This document shows, one piece after another, positions 1-8,622 of a stretch of 64,000 nt of DNA. The position numbers and the translations under genes are program-made. Positions within the stretch are counted from its first letter, which is position 1; every line of letters starts with the position of its first letter. Source of the stretch: Paenibacillus sp. USDA918EY. GTDB taxonomy: Bacteria > Bacillota > Bacilli > Paenibacillales > Paenibacillaceae. The notes below the pieces were generated by a model, which saw only the letters and a program-made list of their open reading frames with translations, ran no database searches and was not told the origin of the DNA. Location: contig NZ_WTWY01000007.1 in NCBI RefSeq assembly GCF_009870825.1, forward strand, positions 186,001 through 250,000, given 5' to 3'.

Positions 1-40
1 CTATCTTCTACGTTTGAGATCCGGCTCTTATTTTCCGTTA

Positions 41-55
41 TTTATGATACGGTTC
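41..55 (-). repeat. att-like direct repeat A
   Basis: On the minus strand this reads GAACCGTATCATAAA, one mismatch from the array consensus GAACCGTATCATAAG and very close to the end of rlmH at 62503-62517. The flanks carry the usual partner sequences: TTTTCCGTTA on the left and GGGCTAATGGCGAAAAAC on the right, a degenerate inverted repeat. It may mark the left boundary of a cassette, and the array may continue beyond the left edge of the window. Confidence 0.6.
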
Positions 56-69
56 ATTGTAACTGGGCT

Positions 70-108
70 AATGGCGAAAAACAAAAGAAGCTGCCTGCGT
101 GGGCAGCT
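70..108 (-). terminator. Rho-independent terminator of leuA
   Basis: On the minus strand AGCTGCCC and GGCAGCT pair around an ACGCA loop and are followed by TCTTTTGTTTTT. It lies about 80 bases beyond the leuA stop codon. Confidence 0.75.
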
Positions 109-190
109 CCTTCGTTATTCGTCAGGTGTGAGGAGATCCCCCATCTTCTCCAAGCGGGAAACGAGGACCTTTAGCCTCCCTCAAAAGCGA

Positions 191-1861
191 TCAGTTCGTG
201 GCATTGCGGCTAAACCGATTCACGGCGCTAAACAGCGCTTTTACCGATGAGGTCATAATGTCGGCGTCGATGCCGCAGCCCCAATATACGCTGCCGTCGG
301 AAGTCTTGATGCCGATATAAGAGACGGCTTGCGATTTGGAACCTGTTTCCAGGGCATGCTCCGTATAGACCAAATCGGAATAATTCAGCCCAAGATCGGT
401 TTGCAGCGCATTGCTGATCGCATCAAGTCTTCCGTTGCCGGTGCCTTCGATTTCCTTGACTTCATTGCCGGTGCGGATCGTGACGATGGTGCGAAAATCT
501 TCGTTGTCTGTAAAGCGATATTTGACAAACTCGACAGGCGTTTTGATATTCACGTATTCTTTCATGAAAATATCGTATATTTCATCGGGCATCAGTTCCT
601 TTTGCTGCTGATCCGATACGTTTTTCACGAAGTATCCGAAGTTTTCGCGCATTTTCGCCGGGAGGTCGAGTCCGTATTTCATTTGCAGCACGTATCCGAT
701 TCCGCCTTTGCCGGACTGGCTGTTAATGCGGATAATATCGCCTTCGTACTCCCTGCCGATGTCCTTGGGATCAATCAGGAGATAAGGGACCGACCAATGC
801 TCGGGTTCCTTTTCCTCGCGCCATTTCATGCCTTTGGCGATGGCATCCTGATGCGAACCGGAGAACGCGGTAAATACGAGCTCGCCTCCGTAAGGATGTC
901 TTTCGCTTACTCTCATTTTGGTCAGCCGTTCATACACGGAGGCAATCGCAGGAATGTTTTCGAAATTCAGCTTCGGATCCACCCCGTGCGAGTACATGTT
1001 CAAGGCCAGCGTGACGATGTCCACGTTCCCCGTCCGTTCTCCGTTGCCGAACAACGTCCCTTCGACGCGCTGGGCTCCGGCCAGCATCCCCAGTTCGGCG
1101 TCAGCCACGCCCGTTCCTCTGTCGTTATGCGGATGGACGGATAAAATCACGTGCTCCCGGTAGTTCAGGTGCTCGCTCATATACTCGATTTGGCTGGCGT
1201 AGACGTGAGGCATCGACATGGATACCGTTGCAGGAAGATTGATGATGACCGGATTCTCCGCCGTCGGATGCCAAACGTCCAGAACGCGATTACAGATGTC
1301 CAGCGCAAAATCGATCTCCGTCCCGGTAAAGCTCTCCGGCGAATACTGGAACTGAAAGTTCCCTTCCGTCTCCGATGCGCATTCTTTCAGCAGCTTGGCG
1401 CCGCTCACGGCAATGTCGATAATCTCTTCCCTGGATTTGCGGAATACCTGCTCCCGCTGCGCCACGGAGGTTGAGTTGTACAGATGGACAACGGCTTTTT
1501 TCGCGCCTTTCAGCGATTCGAACGTTTTGCGGATGATGTGCTCCCTTGATTGGGTAAGCACTTGGATCGTGACGTCATCCGGAATCAAATCCTGCTCGAT
1601 CAATGTGCGCAAAAAGGCAAACTCTGTTTCCGACGCCGCGGGAAATCCGACTTCGATCTCCTTGAACCCGATATCCACGAGCATCTTGAAGTATTCCAGC
1701 TTCTCCTCCAAATTCATCGGAACGATCAACGCCTGATTGCCGTCGCGAAGGTCAACGCTGCACCAAATCGGCGCCTCCGTAATATATTCCTTTTGGGCCC
1801 ACTTCAAGCTGGTCTCCGCCGGCATAAAATATCCTCTGGCGTATTTGTTTACATTTTTCAT
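191..1861 (-). CDS. leuA: 2-isopropylmalate synthase
   Basis: Condenses acetyl-CoA with 2-oxoisovalerate, the first committed step of leucine synthesis in the cytosol. The 556-residue protein has the DLRDGNQ catalytic motif near residue 40, the metal-binding HPHNDRGTG motif in the barrel and a C-terminal regulatory LeuA dimer domain. Sequence style (WCSVDLRDGNQAL) matches the longer fungal/actinobacterial LEU4-like type rather than the short Bacillus leuA type. The frame stays open a further 39 codons upstream, but that part lies in the T-box terminator. The ATG at 1861 follows AAGGGAAGG at proper spacing, so it is chosen. A T-box leader precedes it. It stands alone, without leuBCD, and lies between two att-like repeats. 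Confidence 0.93.
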   Translation of the reverse strand: MKNVNKYARGYFMPAETSLKWAQKEYITEAPIWCSVDLRDGNQALIVPMNLEEKLEYFKMLVDIGFKEIEVGFPAASETEFAFLRTLIEQDLIPDDVTIQVLTQSREHIIRKTFESLKGAKKAVVHLYNSTSVAQREQVFRKSREEIIDIAVSGAKLLKECASETEGNFQFQYSPESFTGTEIDFALDICNRVLDVWHPTAENPVIINLPATVSMSMPHVYASQIEYMSEHLNYREHVILSVHPHNDRGTGVADAELGMLAGAQRVEGTLFGNGERTGNVDIVTLALNMYSHGVDPKLNFENIPAIASVYERLTKMRVSERHPYGGELVFTAFSGSHQDAIAKGMKWREEKEPEHWSVPYLLIDPKDIGREYEGDIIRINSQSGKGGIGYVLQMKYGLDLPAKMRENFGYFVKNVSDQQQKELMPDEIYDIFMKEYVNIKTPVEFVKYRFTDNEDFRTIVTIRTGNEVKEIEGTGNGRLDAISNALQTDLGLNYSDLVYTEHALETGSKSQAVSYIGIKTSDGSVYWGCGIDADIMTSSVKALFSAVNRFSRNATN

Positions 1862-1894
1862 GGATATCCTTCCCTTCATCGATTTCCTGCGTTG

Positions 1895-2213
1895 ACCTGC
1901 CAAAGATCGAACGCACAAAAAAAGCCTTCCATCTCCACCAACAGAGACGAAAGACTTTGACATCTTACGCGGTACCACTCCGAATTCATGCCGTCGTCGG
2001 CATGCACTCTACGGATACGGGATTATAAAAAACGGACAACCCTGCATCCTCCTGATGATAACGGTCAGGCTCCGGCTCCGCCTACTTTACGGGTTCAGCG
2101 AGCAACTCCAAGGCGAGTTCCGATCTTCTCCGCGTCTGTTTCGCACCGTCCAACAGCTCTCTGTTCGCTTCAAAAACCGTACTATTCCTTTTCAACGTAG
2201 TTTAATTATTAGG
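1895..2213 (-). ncRNA. T-box leader, leucine type
   Basis: The minus strand carries the hallmark TGGTACCGCG at 1969-1978, followed by a terminator hairpin (CTTTCGTCTC pairing with GAGATGGAAG, then GCTTTTTTT, 1915-1952). Upstream is a long stem I region with an AGAGAG element and a likely specifier in GGAACTCGCC, where CTC is a leucine codon. By family knowledge, uncharged tRNA-Leu would pair with the specifier and the T-box and favour the antiterminator. This fits leuA being the only gene downstream. The specifier choice is an inference from position. Confidence 0.9.
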
Positions 2214-2217
2214 GTTA

Positions 2218-2246
2218 ATGTTATATAACCAACGCGATGGTGTCAA
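2218..2246 (-). promoter_or_regulatory. Sigma-A promoter of the leuA T-box leader
   Basis: On the minus strand a perfect TTGACA (2241-2246) is followed after 17 bases by TAACAT (2218-2223). The T-box leader begins just downstream. Confidence 0.75.
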
Positions 2247-2340
2247 GTGGAATCTAAAACGTATTTTTCTTCAGTTCACGCTTTTTTATTTGGCGAATGA
2301 GCTATAGGTTCATACAGGATTTATTTTTGATTTCGTTCCG

Positions 2341-2886
2341 TCAAAATGTAGGCGGAGTGGAAACTGCTATGAGTAGCGTTTCACCGTCCCAGATATTCTT
2401 ATAACTATGGGGGGTTCTGGCATCATAATAGATGCTGTCCCCTTCTTCGAGCGTATAACGTTCATTGCCAAGCACAAACTCCAAACGCCCGGAGTGAACG
2501 AATAGAAACTCCTCGCCTTCGCTATGGCCGACGCTGACGTCACCGTAAGATGCTCCTTCTTCCAGTACTCCCCAGATCGGTCCCATTTTGTTGCTGCTTC
2601 CTTGGCTGAGCGCGTACCAGGTAATGCGGGAACCCTCGGAATGCACCAAAGGTTTGCGCTCGTTTTTTCTAACGACAATGCTTCGCTTCTCCTCGCCGAA
2701 CAAATCCGTAAAATTCACGTTTAATGCGTTCGCTATGCGCTTAAGCACACTGATGGAGGGATTCGCCTTATCCCGTTCAATTTCACTAAGAAAAGACAAG
2801 GATACAGATGCCGCTTCGGCTACCCTCTTGAGCGTTAATTTCTGTTTTTTTCGCGTGCTTCGAATGGTTTCACCGATCGAGTTCAT
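2341..2886 (-). CDS. XRE-family regulator with C-terminal cupin domain
   Basis: A 181-residue DNA-binding protein: an XRE helix-turn-helix at about residues 5-60 (LKRVAEAASVSLSFLSEIER) and a cupin barrel at about 105-175 (GEEFLFVHSG, YYDARTPHSYKN). This SinR/PuuR-like layout usually senses a small metabolite through the cupin. It is divergent from the lactonase-like and hydrolase genes at 3223-5158. A perfect palindrome at 2913-2933 lies in its own promoter and a weaker copy at 3099-3121 lies before the divergent genes. It is therefore likely an autoregulated repressor of that pair. The ligand is unknown. Confidence 0.85.
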   Translation of the reverse strand: MNSIGETIRSTRKKQKLTLKRVAEAASVSLSFLSEIERDKANPSISVLKRIANALNVNFTDLFGEEKRSIVVRKNERKPLVHSEGSRITWYALSQGSSNKMGPIWGVLEEGASYGDVSVGHSEGEEFLFVHSGRLEFVLGNERYTLEEGDSIYYDARTPHSYKNIWDGETLLIAVSTPPTF

Positions 2887-2912
2887 TTGTAAGTCTCCTA
2901 AATTACGGAAGT

Positions 2913-2933
2913 AATTTCGCTGATAGCGAAATT
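2913..2933. promoter_or_regulatory. Palindromic operator of the cupin regulator
   Basis: AATTTCGCT-GAT-AGCGAAATT has perfect nine-base arms. It lies 27 bases upstream of the regulator start, next to a likely -10 (TATTAT/TATAAA on the minus strand). Confidence 0.6.
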
Positions 2934-3098
2934 CATAATTTTATAATAGGGGTAAACACGAGCAATATCAAGCCCTTTTACCAGGACGGAATTACGGTGT
3001 AAAAACGTTGATTTGTTAGTTTTATTGGGCTACTATTTTATTAGCGTTGACGAACGAATTTTACCCGGGTATGGCAGATCGTTCATTCTCAACAGAAT

Positions 3099-3121
3099 AA
3101 TTTTCATTTACAGCGAAATTT
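3099..3121. promoter_or_regulatory. Second, imperfect operator copy
   Basis: AATTTTCATTTACAGCGAAATT keeps one full half-site (AGCGAAATT) of the 2913-2933 palindrome and a diverged second half. It lies about 100 bases upstream of the lactonase-like gene. The rest of the 2934-3222 interval shows no gene. Confidence 0.4.
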
Positions 3122-3222
3122 TTGATGGTTACGTGGCACGAATCACATGATGGCACCGGAAAGCCGTTCCTTGTTATTCGGATTCATAGAAACATGTCAG
3201 AAGGACGAAAGGGGCATAAAGA

Positions 3223-4119
3223 ATGACTAATAAAATTCCCAAGGTCTATCAAGTAGGTGACGTTACCGTTACACGTGTCACGGAGATGATGCTTGACGGC
3301 GTCCCACCGGAAGTGTATTTTGCGGGATCGTGGGACCCCAAGTTTCTGGAGGAACATCGGGACTCTCTTCCGGCCGGCCTGATCGATGGCAATTCTCAGC
3401 TTATCGTTAGCATTGGAACATGGGTAGTGAAAACCCCGAAGCATACGATCCTTATCGATACGGCTACAGGAAATGATAAAAACCTGCCTTTAAATCCGGA
3501 TCTCGCCAATCTTGATCTCCCTTATCTCGAGCGGTTGAAAGAGGCGGGAGTTACACCGGAGGAAGTCGATTACGTTCTGCTGACGCATCTGCACGTAGAC
3601 CATGTCGGTTGGAATACGAAGCTCGTTGACGGAAAATGGGTACCGACGTTCCCAAATGCCAAATACGTATTTCCCCTGGCGGAACAACAATATTATTCGA
3701 GCGAGGCCAGCCACAACAAGGCAAACGAAGCCAACTTTAACGTTTACGAAGAAAGCGTATTGCCTGTTGTTGAAGCCGGCTTAACGCAAACGATTAGCCC
3801 TGATGGCGGGGAATTTCTTGATATTTTTACATTCATACCGACGCCCGGCCACAGTATCGGCCAAATGTCCATCCGTCTTAAAACCGGCGGAGAGGAAGCT
3901 TTATTTGGCGCCGATGTGATGCACCATCCGTTCCAAGTTTATAACCCCGAATGGAATTCCATGTACTGCGAATTTACCGACAAAGCCCGTGTTTCACGGC
4001 TCCAGGTATTGGAGAACATCGCGGATCGCCCAGTCATTTATTTCAGCACGCATTTTCCGGAAAGCGCGGCGGGGTACGTGACTCGAAGCGGGGACGGATA
4101 CAAGTGGGAATTTATTTAA
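3223..4119 (+). CDS. Metallo-beta-lactamase fold hydrolase, lactonase-like
   Basis: A 298-residue cytosolic metal hydrolase. The dinuclear zinc motif HLHVDHVGW has His122, His124, Asp126 and His127. Further ligands are seen in TPGHS, GADVMHHP and YFSTHFPES. The layout resembles AttM/AiiA-type lactonases and related MBL-fold enzymes, and quorum-signal degradation is possible but not shown. AAAGGGG precedes the ATG. The alpha/beta hydrolase at 4160 follows 40 bases later in the same direction, suggesting a two-gene operon controlled by the divergent cupin regulator. Confidence 0.88.
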   Translation: MTNKIPKVYQVGDVTVTRVTEMMLDGVPPEVYFAGSWDPKFLEEHRDSLPAGLIDGNSQLIVSIGTWVVKTPKHTILIDTATGNDKNLPLNPDLANLDLPYLERLKEAGVTPEEVDYVLLTHLHVDHVGWNTKLVDGKWVPTFPNAKYVFPLAEQQYYSSEASHNKANEANFNVYEESVLPVVEAGLTQTISPDGGEFLDIFTFIPTPGHSIGQMSIRLKTGGEEALFGADVMHHPFQVYNPEWNSMYCEFTDKARVSRLQVLENIADRPVIYFSTHFPESAAGYVTRSGDGYKWEFI

Positions 4120-4159
4120 TACGACCTGATACAAACACAATACGAAAGGCGTTGAGCTT

Positions 4160-5158
4160 ATGACAACCCATGATTTTCTTAAGGATGTAAATATCGTGAC
4201 CGAAGACCTTCGTATCCCTAGCGATACGCCCGGAATCGAACTTTATGTGCGTAATAAACGGCCAGCTTCCATGAATACCTTCTCCAACGAAAAAACGATC
4301 GTGATGGTTCATGGCGCTACCTATCCCATTGGCAGTCTGTACGATGTGGAGCTGGACGGCTTCACTTTTCTGGACTACCTTGCCAGCCATGGCTATGACG
4401 TGTACGCCGTGGACGTTCGCGGCTACGGCGGCTCGACAAGACCGCCCGAGATGGAGCAGCCTGCCGACCTTAATCCACCGCTTGTCCGTACGGAAACAGG
4501 GGTCCGGGATTTTGGCACAGCCGTGGACTATGTTCTGAAACACCGGAATTTAACGAAGGTTAATGTTCTGGGCATGTCTTGGGGAGGAACGGTTGCGGGG
4601 GCTTATACCAGCCAAAACAACGATAAGGTAACCAAGCTTACGCTTGTCGCTCCGCAATGGCTGAGCTCCAAACCGGTTCCGATCGATACCGGAGGTCCGC
4701 TTGGTTCGTATCGCCTTGTTGCTGTTGGCAGCACGAAGGAACGCTGGCTGAGCGCTGCGCCGGAACCTAAACGCGGAGATTTGATTCCGGAGGGCTGGTT
4801 TGAACAATGGGTCAAAGCCACCCTTGCTTCCGATCCAGGAAGCCTAACCGATCATCCTGAGCATATTCGGGCGACCAACGGCCCTATCCTGGATATCCGC
4901 GAATACTGGACGGCTGGCAAAGCTTTCTATGATCCCAAGGAAATCACCGTTCCCGTCCTTCTTGTTCATGCCGAGTGGGATATTGATGTACCCCTTGAGT
5001 TAGCCCAAAATTTCTTCACTTCCCTGACAGGAGCTGCCTATCGCCGCTGGGTCGAAATCGGAGAAGGGACGCACATGGTTTTGCTGGAGAAAAACAGACT
5101 TCAGGCTTTTCAAGCCATCCGCGGTTTCTTGGATGAAGCGTACGCACCTGCGAAATAA
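4160..5158 (+). CDS. Alpha/beta hydrolase
   Basis: A 332-residue hydrolase with the nucleophile elbow GMSWGG (Ser140), a likely acid in AEWDIDVP (Asp274 or Asp276) and the catalytic His305 in GEGTHMV. VMVHGAT supplies the oxyanion loop. No signal peptide is seen, so it should be cytosolic. It is the second gene of the pair begun at 3223 and is followed by a GC-rich terminator at 5209. The substrate is unknown. Pairing with a lactonase-like enzyme suggests stepwise breakdown of a lactone or ester. Confidence 0.87.
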   Translation: MTTHDFLKDVNIVTEDLRIPSDTPGIELYVRNKRPASMNTFSNEKTIVMVHGATYPIGSLYDVELDGFTFLDYLASHGYDVYAVDVRGYGGSTRPPEMEQPADLNPPLVRTETGVRDFGTAVDYVLKHRNLTKVNVLGMSWGGTVAGAYTSQNNDKVTKLTLVAPQWLSSKPVPIDTGGPLGSYRLVAVGSTKERWLSAAPEPKRGDLIPEGWFEQWVKATLASDPGSLTDHPEHIRATNGPILDIREYWTAGKAFYDPKEITVPVLLVHAEWDIDVPLELAQNFFTSLTGAAYRRWVEIGEGTHMVLLEKNRLQAFQAIRGFLDEAYAPAK

Positions 5159-5208
5159 AGATGCCGCTGCAAGAGCGGATTTAATGATATCGCTCGCCTA
5201 ATTAGAGA

Positions 5209-5240
5209 GGCCCGCGGGATTGTTGCCCCGGGCCTTTTAT
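5209..5240 (+). terminator. Rho-independent terminator
   Basis: GGCCCG and CGGGCC pair around a 14-base loop and are followed by TTTTATT. It closes the 3223-5158 operon. Confidence 0.7.
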
Positions 5241-5276
5241 TACGAATTTATAAAAGACAGAGAGGAATTTCATACG

Positions 5277-5657
5277 ATGAGCCATACCGCCATAACAACA
5301 ACAAAAGCACCGTCAGCAATCGGCCCTTATTCGCAAGCCATCGCTTTGGGAAATACCGTCTACACTTCGGGCATGCTGCCAATTGATGCCGAAGGAAATC
5401 TGAAGGAAGGCATCATTGACCAAACCCATCAAGCATTAAAGAACCTGCAGGCCGTCTTGGCTGAAGCCGGATTTTCCTTAGAAGATGTTGTAAAAACATC
5501 CGTTTTCATGACGGATTTAGGGCAATTTCAACAGATGAATGAAGTGTACAGCCAATATTTCAGCGATCATCACCCTGCCCGAACAACCGTAGAAGTGGCT
5601 AAACTTCCAAGAGGCGCCAAGATTGAAATAGAGCTTATCGCAGTCAAACGCATTTAA
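5277..5657 (+). CDS. ridA: RidA-family reactive enamine/imine deaminase
   Basis: Hydrolyses reactive 2-aminoacrylate-type enamines and imines formed by PLP enzymes. The 126-residue protein is standard length and has the family N-terminus (TKAPSAIGPYSQAI), the GMLPID segment and the C-terminal signature ARTTVEVAKLPRGAKIEIE with the arginine that binds the substrate carboxylate. The ATG at 5277 follows AGAGAGG, and the longer open frame from 5220 overlaps the upstream terminator, so it is rejected. A DMT transporter gene follows after 44 bases. Confidence 0.95.
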   Translation: MSHTAITTTKAPSAIGPYSQAIALGNTVYTSGMLPIDAEGNLKEGIIDQTHQALKNLQAVLAEAGFSLEDVVKTSVFMTDLGQFQQMNEVYSQYFSDHHPARTTVEVAKLPRGAKIEIELIAVKRI

Positions 5658-5701
5658 ACCCGTCCCGTCATCTCTATTTCTTTGAAAGAAGGCGCATCTG
5701 C

Positions 5702-6613
5702 TTGCGATCTTATTTGCTTCTCTTATTTTGTGCGACCCTTTACGGGAGCAATTTCGTCTTAGGCTCGTTGCTGCTACAAGCATTTCCCGCCTTGCACCTG
5801 TCGGCATACCGGCTTATGGTTTCATCGGTGTTCCTGCTTATTTATTTGGCTGCAACCCGTCGCTTAACGAAGATTACGTTACGTGACTCCGTTTATTTGG
5901 TGCCTTTCGTCCTGATCGGGATGCTGCTGCATCAAGTTTCTTTCTTTACGGGGCTTCGGACAACGGACGCAACGACGGCTTCGCTCATCTTGTCGTTGGC
6001 TCCGATTTTTACAGCGCTGTTTGCCCGCTTATTTTTGAAAGAACCATTTACGATCCGCATGGCCGCAGGCTCGATTGTCGCCTTCGCCGGTGTCTTCTTC
6101 GTCGTTGGACATGGCGGAAGCTTGAGAATTGCCATCACTCCAGGCATCTCGATCATGTTTGTCTGTATGCTGGCGTTATCAGGATCCATTATCCTGATGA
6201 GAAAGCTGACGGAACGTATGGACGCGTTGGTCGCAACCGTGTATACGACGGTGCTGGGCTGCATTTCGGTATACCCGGTAGCGGTGTGGAGCGAGCCTCA
6301 CGTACAGGCCCAGCCCCGCTTCTGGTGGTGGGTTCTCTTGATCGGATCGGCGCTGCTTATTCAGGGCTTATGCGCGGTCATCTGGAATGGACAGATTCGA
6401 AAAGTAGGCGCGGCTAAAGCATCGCTGTTTCTGAATTTACAGCCGTTTGTCGCCATGGTTTTAGGTTATATCACCCTTGGGACCCCGATTTCCTTAACGC
6501 AAGTGGCAGGATCCTTTCTCATCATTTGCGGGGTAGTTCTAGCCACATTACAGGGGAAGAGAACAAGGAAATCGCATGATGATAAATTAGAGCTATCCCC
6601 TGCGGAGAGATAA
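5702..6613 (+). CDS. EamA/DMT-family transporter
   Basis: A 303-residue integral membrane protein with about ten hydrophobic segments arranged as two EamA repeats of about 140 residues (ATLYGSNFVLGSLLL and later GLCAVIWNGQIRKVGAAKASLFLNL). Members export metabolites or amino acids. The likely start is TTG at 5702 with AAGAAGG upstream. It is close behind ridA and may be co-transcribed. The C-terminus is short and charged. The substrate cannot be read from sequence. Confidence 0.87.
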   Translation: MRSYLLLLFCATLYGSNFVLGSLLLQAFPALHLSAYRLMVSSVFLLIYLAATRRLTKITLRDSVYLVPFVLIGMLLHQVSFFTGLRTTDATTASLILSLAPIFTALFARLFLKEPFTIRMAAGSIVAFAGVFFVVGHGGSLRIAITPGISIMFVCMLALSGSIILMRKLTERMDALVATVYTTVLGCISVYPVAVWSEPHVQAQPRFWWWVLLIGSALLIQGLCAVIWNGQIRKVGAAKASLFLNLQPFVAMVLGYITLGTPISLTQVAGSFLIICGVVLATLQGKRTRKSHDDKLELSPAER

Positions 6614-6716
6614 TGGTCTGTAATAAGCGACGGATAGACCGAGGATGCGCCGGCTAACTCGGATATTTTTTTCTTTAAAAATGAAGCTGACTGTATGGAG
6701 ATCGTACGGCAAGTTC

Positions 6717-6745
6717 AGGGCCATCCTGCGGGATGGCCCTTTCTT
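6717..6745. terminator. Bidirectional terminator
   Basis: AGGGCCATCC and GGATGGCCCT pair around TGCG, followed by TTCTTT. It lies between convergent genes ending at 6613 and 6755 and may serve both. Confidence 0.7.
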
Positions 6746-6754
6746 TGAGGTTTA

Positions 6755-7432
6755 TTATTTTTCAATCAGACAACCGTTCTCCAAATAAAAAACACGATCA
6801 CACAGCGGCAGAACCCGTTCGTCATGCGTAACCATAATTGCGCTTTTGCCCCGTTCTTTTGCCTCACCGGCAATCATTCGTACAACGTCCATTCCCCTTG
6901 AGGCATCTAGGCTCGCCGTCGGCTCATCCGCCATCAGCACGGCCGGGTCGTTCATGAGCGCTCTTGCGATCGCGACGCGCTGACGCTCGCCGCCCGACAA
7001 CTTGTCGGGATAAGCATTTCTGCGGTGGTTCAAGCCCAGCGTATGAAGCAGCTCCCGGATACGCTCATTCGCCTTCGCTTTGTTCATGTCCCCCAACTTT
7101 GCGACCAGCATCAACTGTTCTTCCACCTTCAAGTAGGGAATCAGGTTGGCATTTTGGAAAATAAATCCGATCTTGTTCAGCCGCATGTCGGACAACGCCT
7201 GCTTCTCTTTACCGGTTATCGATTCTCCGTCCAGCAAAACCGTACCGCTCGTAGGCTCCAGGAGCGCGCCTGCGATCGACAGGAACGTGCTCTTACCGGA
7301 TCCGGAAGGCCCCATGACAGCGACAAATTCCCCTTCCGATACTTGCAAGTTTAGATGATCGAGCACCGTTCTTTGCGTGCCCCCATCCTCGTAGGTATGC
7401 GTAATATTGTCCAGGATCAGTCTATGTCTCAT
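6755..7432 (-). CDS. hrtA: Heme efflux ABC transporter ATPase
   Basis: ATPase of a MacB/LolD-type export system. The 225-residue protein shows Walker A GPSGSGKST (41-49), the signature LSGGERQR, Walker B VLMADEPT and the switch histidine in VTHDE. Its start overlaps the end of the permease gene by four bases, so they are translated together. With hssRS upstream, this is the HrtBA heme detoxification pump as in Staphylococcus aureus. The order here is hssR-hssS-hrtB-hrtA, all one way, unlike the divergent S. aureus layout. Confidence 0.88.
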   Translation of the reverse strand: MRHRLILDNITHTYEDGGTQRTVLDHLNLQVSEGEFVAVMGPSGSGKSTFLSIAGALLEPTSGTVLLDGESITGKEKQALSDMRLNKIGFIFQNANLIPYLKVEEQLMLVAKLGDMNKAKANERIRELLHTLGLNHRRNAYPDKLSGGERQRVAIARALMNDPAVLMADEPTASLDASRGMDVVRMIAGEAKERGKSAIMVTHDERVLPLCDRVFYLENGCLIEK

Positions 7433-8556
7433 GCTGCACTCCTCCCAATCGCATCCAGCGCGTCTATTTTGGTTACTTTCCAGACGGAAAGCAATGATCC
7501 GGCGAGCGACATGGCGATAAAGGCGCCGCTAGTATACGCCAGCGTAGAGGGTTGAAGCTGGAACGGCATTCCGCCGGGCAAGACGGCTTCAATCGCTTGG
7601 ACAAGAAGCATACTGACAATAAGGCTCCCTGCCGATAAGAGCAACACTTGCAGGGTGACGCTTCGCACAAGGTACGCCGTCCGTGTGCCAATCGCCTTCA
7701 AAATACCAAATTGGCTGCTCTTCTGGATGGTGATGACATAGAAAAACACCGCTAGGACAAATGAAGAAATGATAAACAAGAATATGATCATCATCCACAG
7801 CGAGCCCTGCTCCTCCTTGTAGCCAGGGATGGCCGAAACGGCATCCGATTTTGTAACGATCTCCGAATCCGGGAGGGCTGAAACAAGCTGCTCCGCTTGG
7901 TGCTTATCCGCCTTTACGGCAATCGCACTGTAGGTCTTTTCGTCTCCGGATCCTCCTGTTCCCGGTCGAGCCATGGTTGCCAACTGAAGCTGCCGCCAGT
8001 CGTGTTCATTCAGAAATACCGCCGGCGAATGGCTGAACGATTCATCGCTGACAAAGCCGCTAACGGTCCATTTCAAGCCCGAAGCCTGATCGACCAAAAC
8101 CGTTCCGAGGCCAACCCCCGAATCCTTCAGCTTGCGATCCACAAGTACTTGTCCGGTTCCGTTTGATGTGATAGCCGAACCTTCGGTCACCTTGGGCATC
8201 AACCAGCCCTCCGGCCTAATTCCGAGAAGCGTCACGTCCAGCTTGCCGGCGGTTCCCTCCGCCGTCATGGTGGTCATCTTGACGCCAAGCGGCTGCACGT
8301 TCTGCTGTCCTGCGATTGAACCTGCTTGCACCAATACTTGTCCGCTGAGTTGCGAACGGGTGAAGCGGTGATTCGAATCCTTCTCCATAATAAAATGCGT
8401 AGCGTCCATATTTTGAATCGACGCCGCGTTATCATAGGCGAGCCCGCGCGCAAGCCCTGTAACGAACAGAACCAGGAAGGCGACGAGCAGCATAATAATC
8501 GCAATGAGCGAATAGCGGACTTTGGCGAACCTCATTTCCCGAATGGCCAAATACAT
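7429..8556 (-). CDS. hrtB: Heme efflux ABC transporter permease
   Basis: A 375-residue FtsX-like permease: one N-terminal membrane helix (about 15-37), a large extracellular domain (about 40-250), then three C-terminal helices in which QFGILKAIG is the typical FtsX motif. It pairs with the ATPase at 6755, with a four-base overlap. The upstream two-component genes resemble HssRS, so it is probably the heme-extracting permease HrtB. GGAGGGAAGC lies before the start. The 66 bases between it and hssS could hold an HssR site, but none was identified. Confidence 0.86.
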   Translation of the reverse strand: MYLAIREMRFAKVRYSLIAIIMLLVAFLVLFVTGLARGLAYDNAASIQNMDATHFIMEKDSNHRFTRSQLSGQVLVQAGSIAGQQNVQPLGVKMTTMTAEGTAGKLDVTLLGIRPEGWLMPKVTEGSAITSNGTGQVLVDRKLKDSGVGLGTVLVDQASGLKWTVSGFVSDESFSHSPAVFLNEHDWRQLQLATMARPGTGGSGDEKTYSAIAVKADKHQAEQLVSALPDSEIVTKSDAVSAIPGYKEEQGSLWMMIIFLFIISSFVLAVFFYVITIQKSSQFGILKAIGTRTAYLVRSVTLQVLLLSAGSLIVSMLLVQAIEAVLPGGMPFQLQPSTLAYTSGAFIAMSLAGSLLSVWKVTKIDALDAIGRSAA

Positions 8557-8622
8557 TGTGCTTCCCTCCTCTTAGATGTCTCCAGTTTAGGAAGCGAATA
8601 TAAACGGCGCATAAATAACAAA

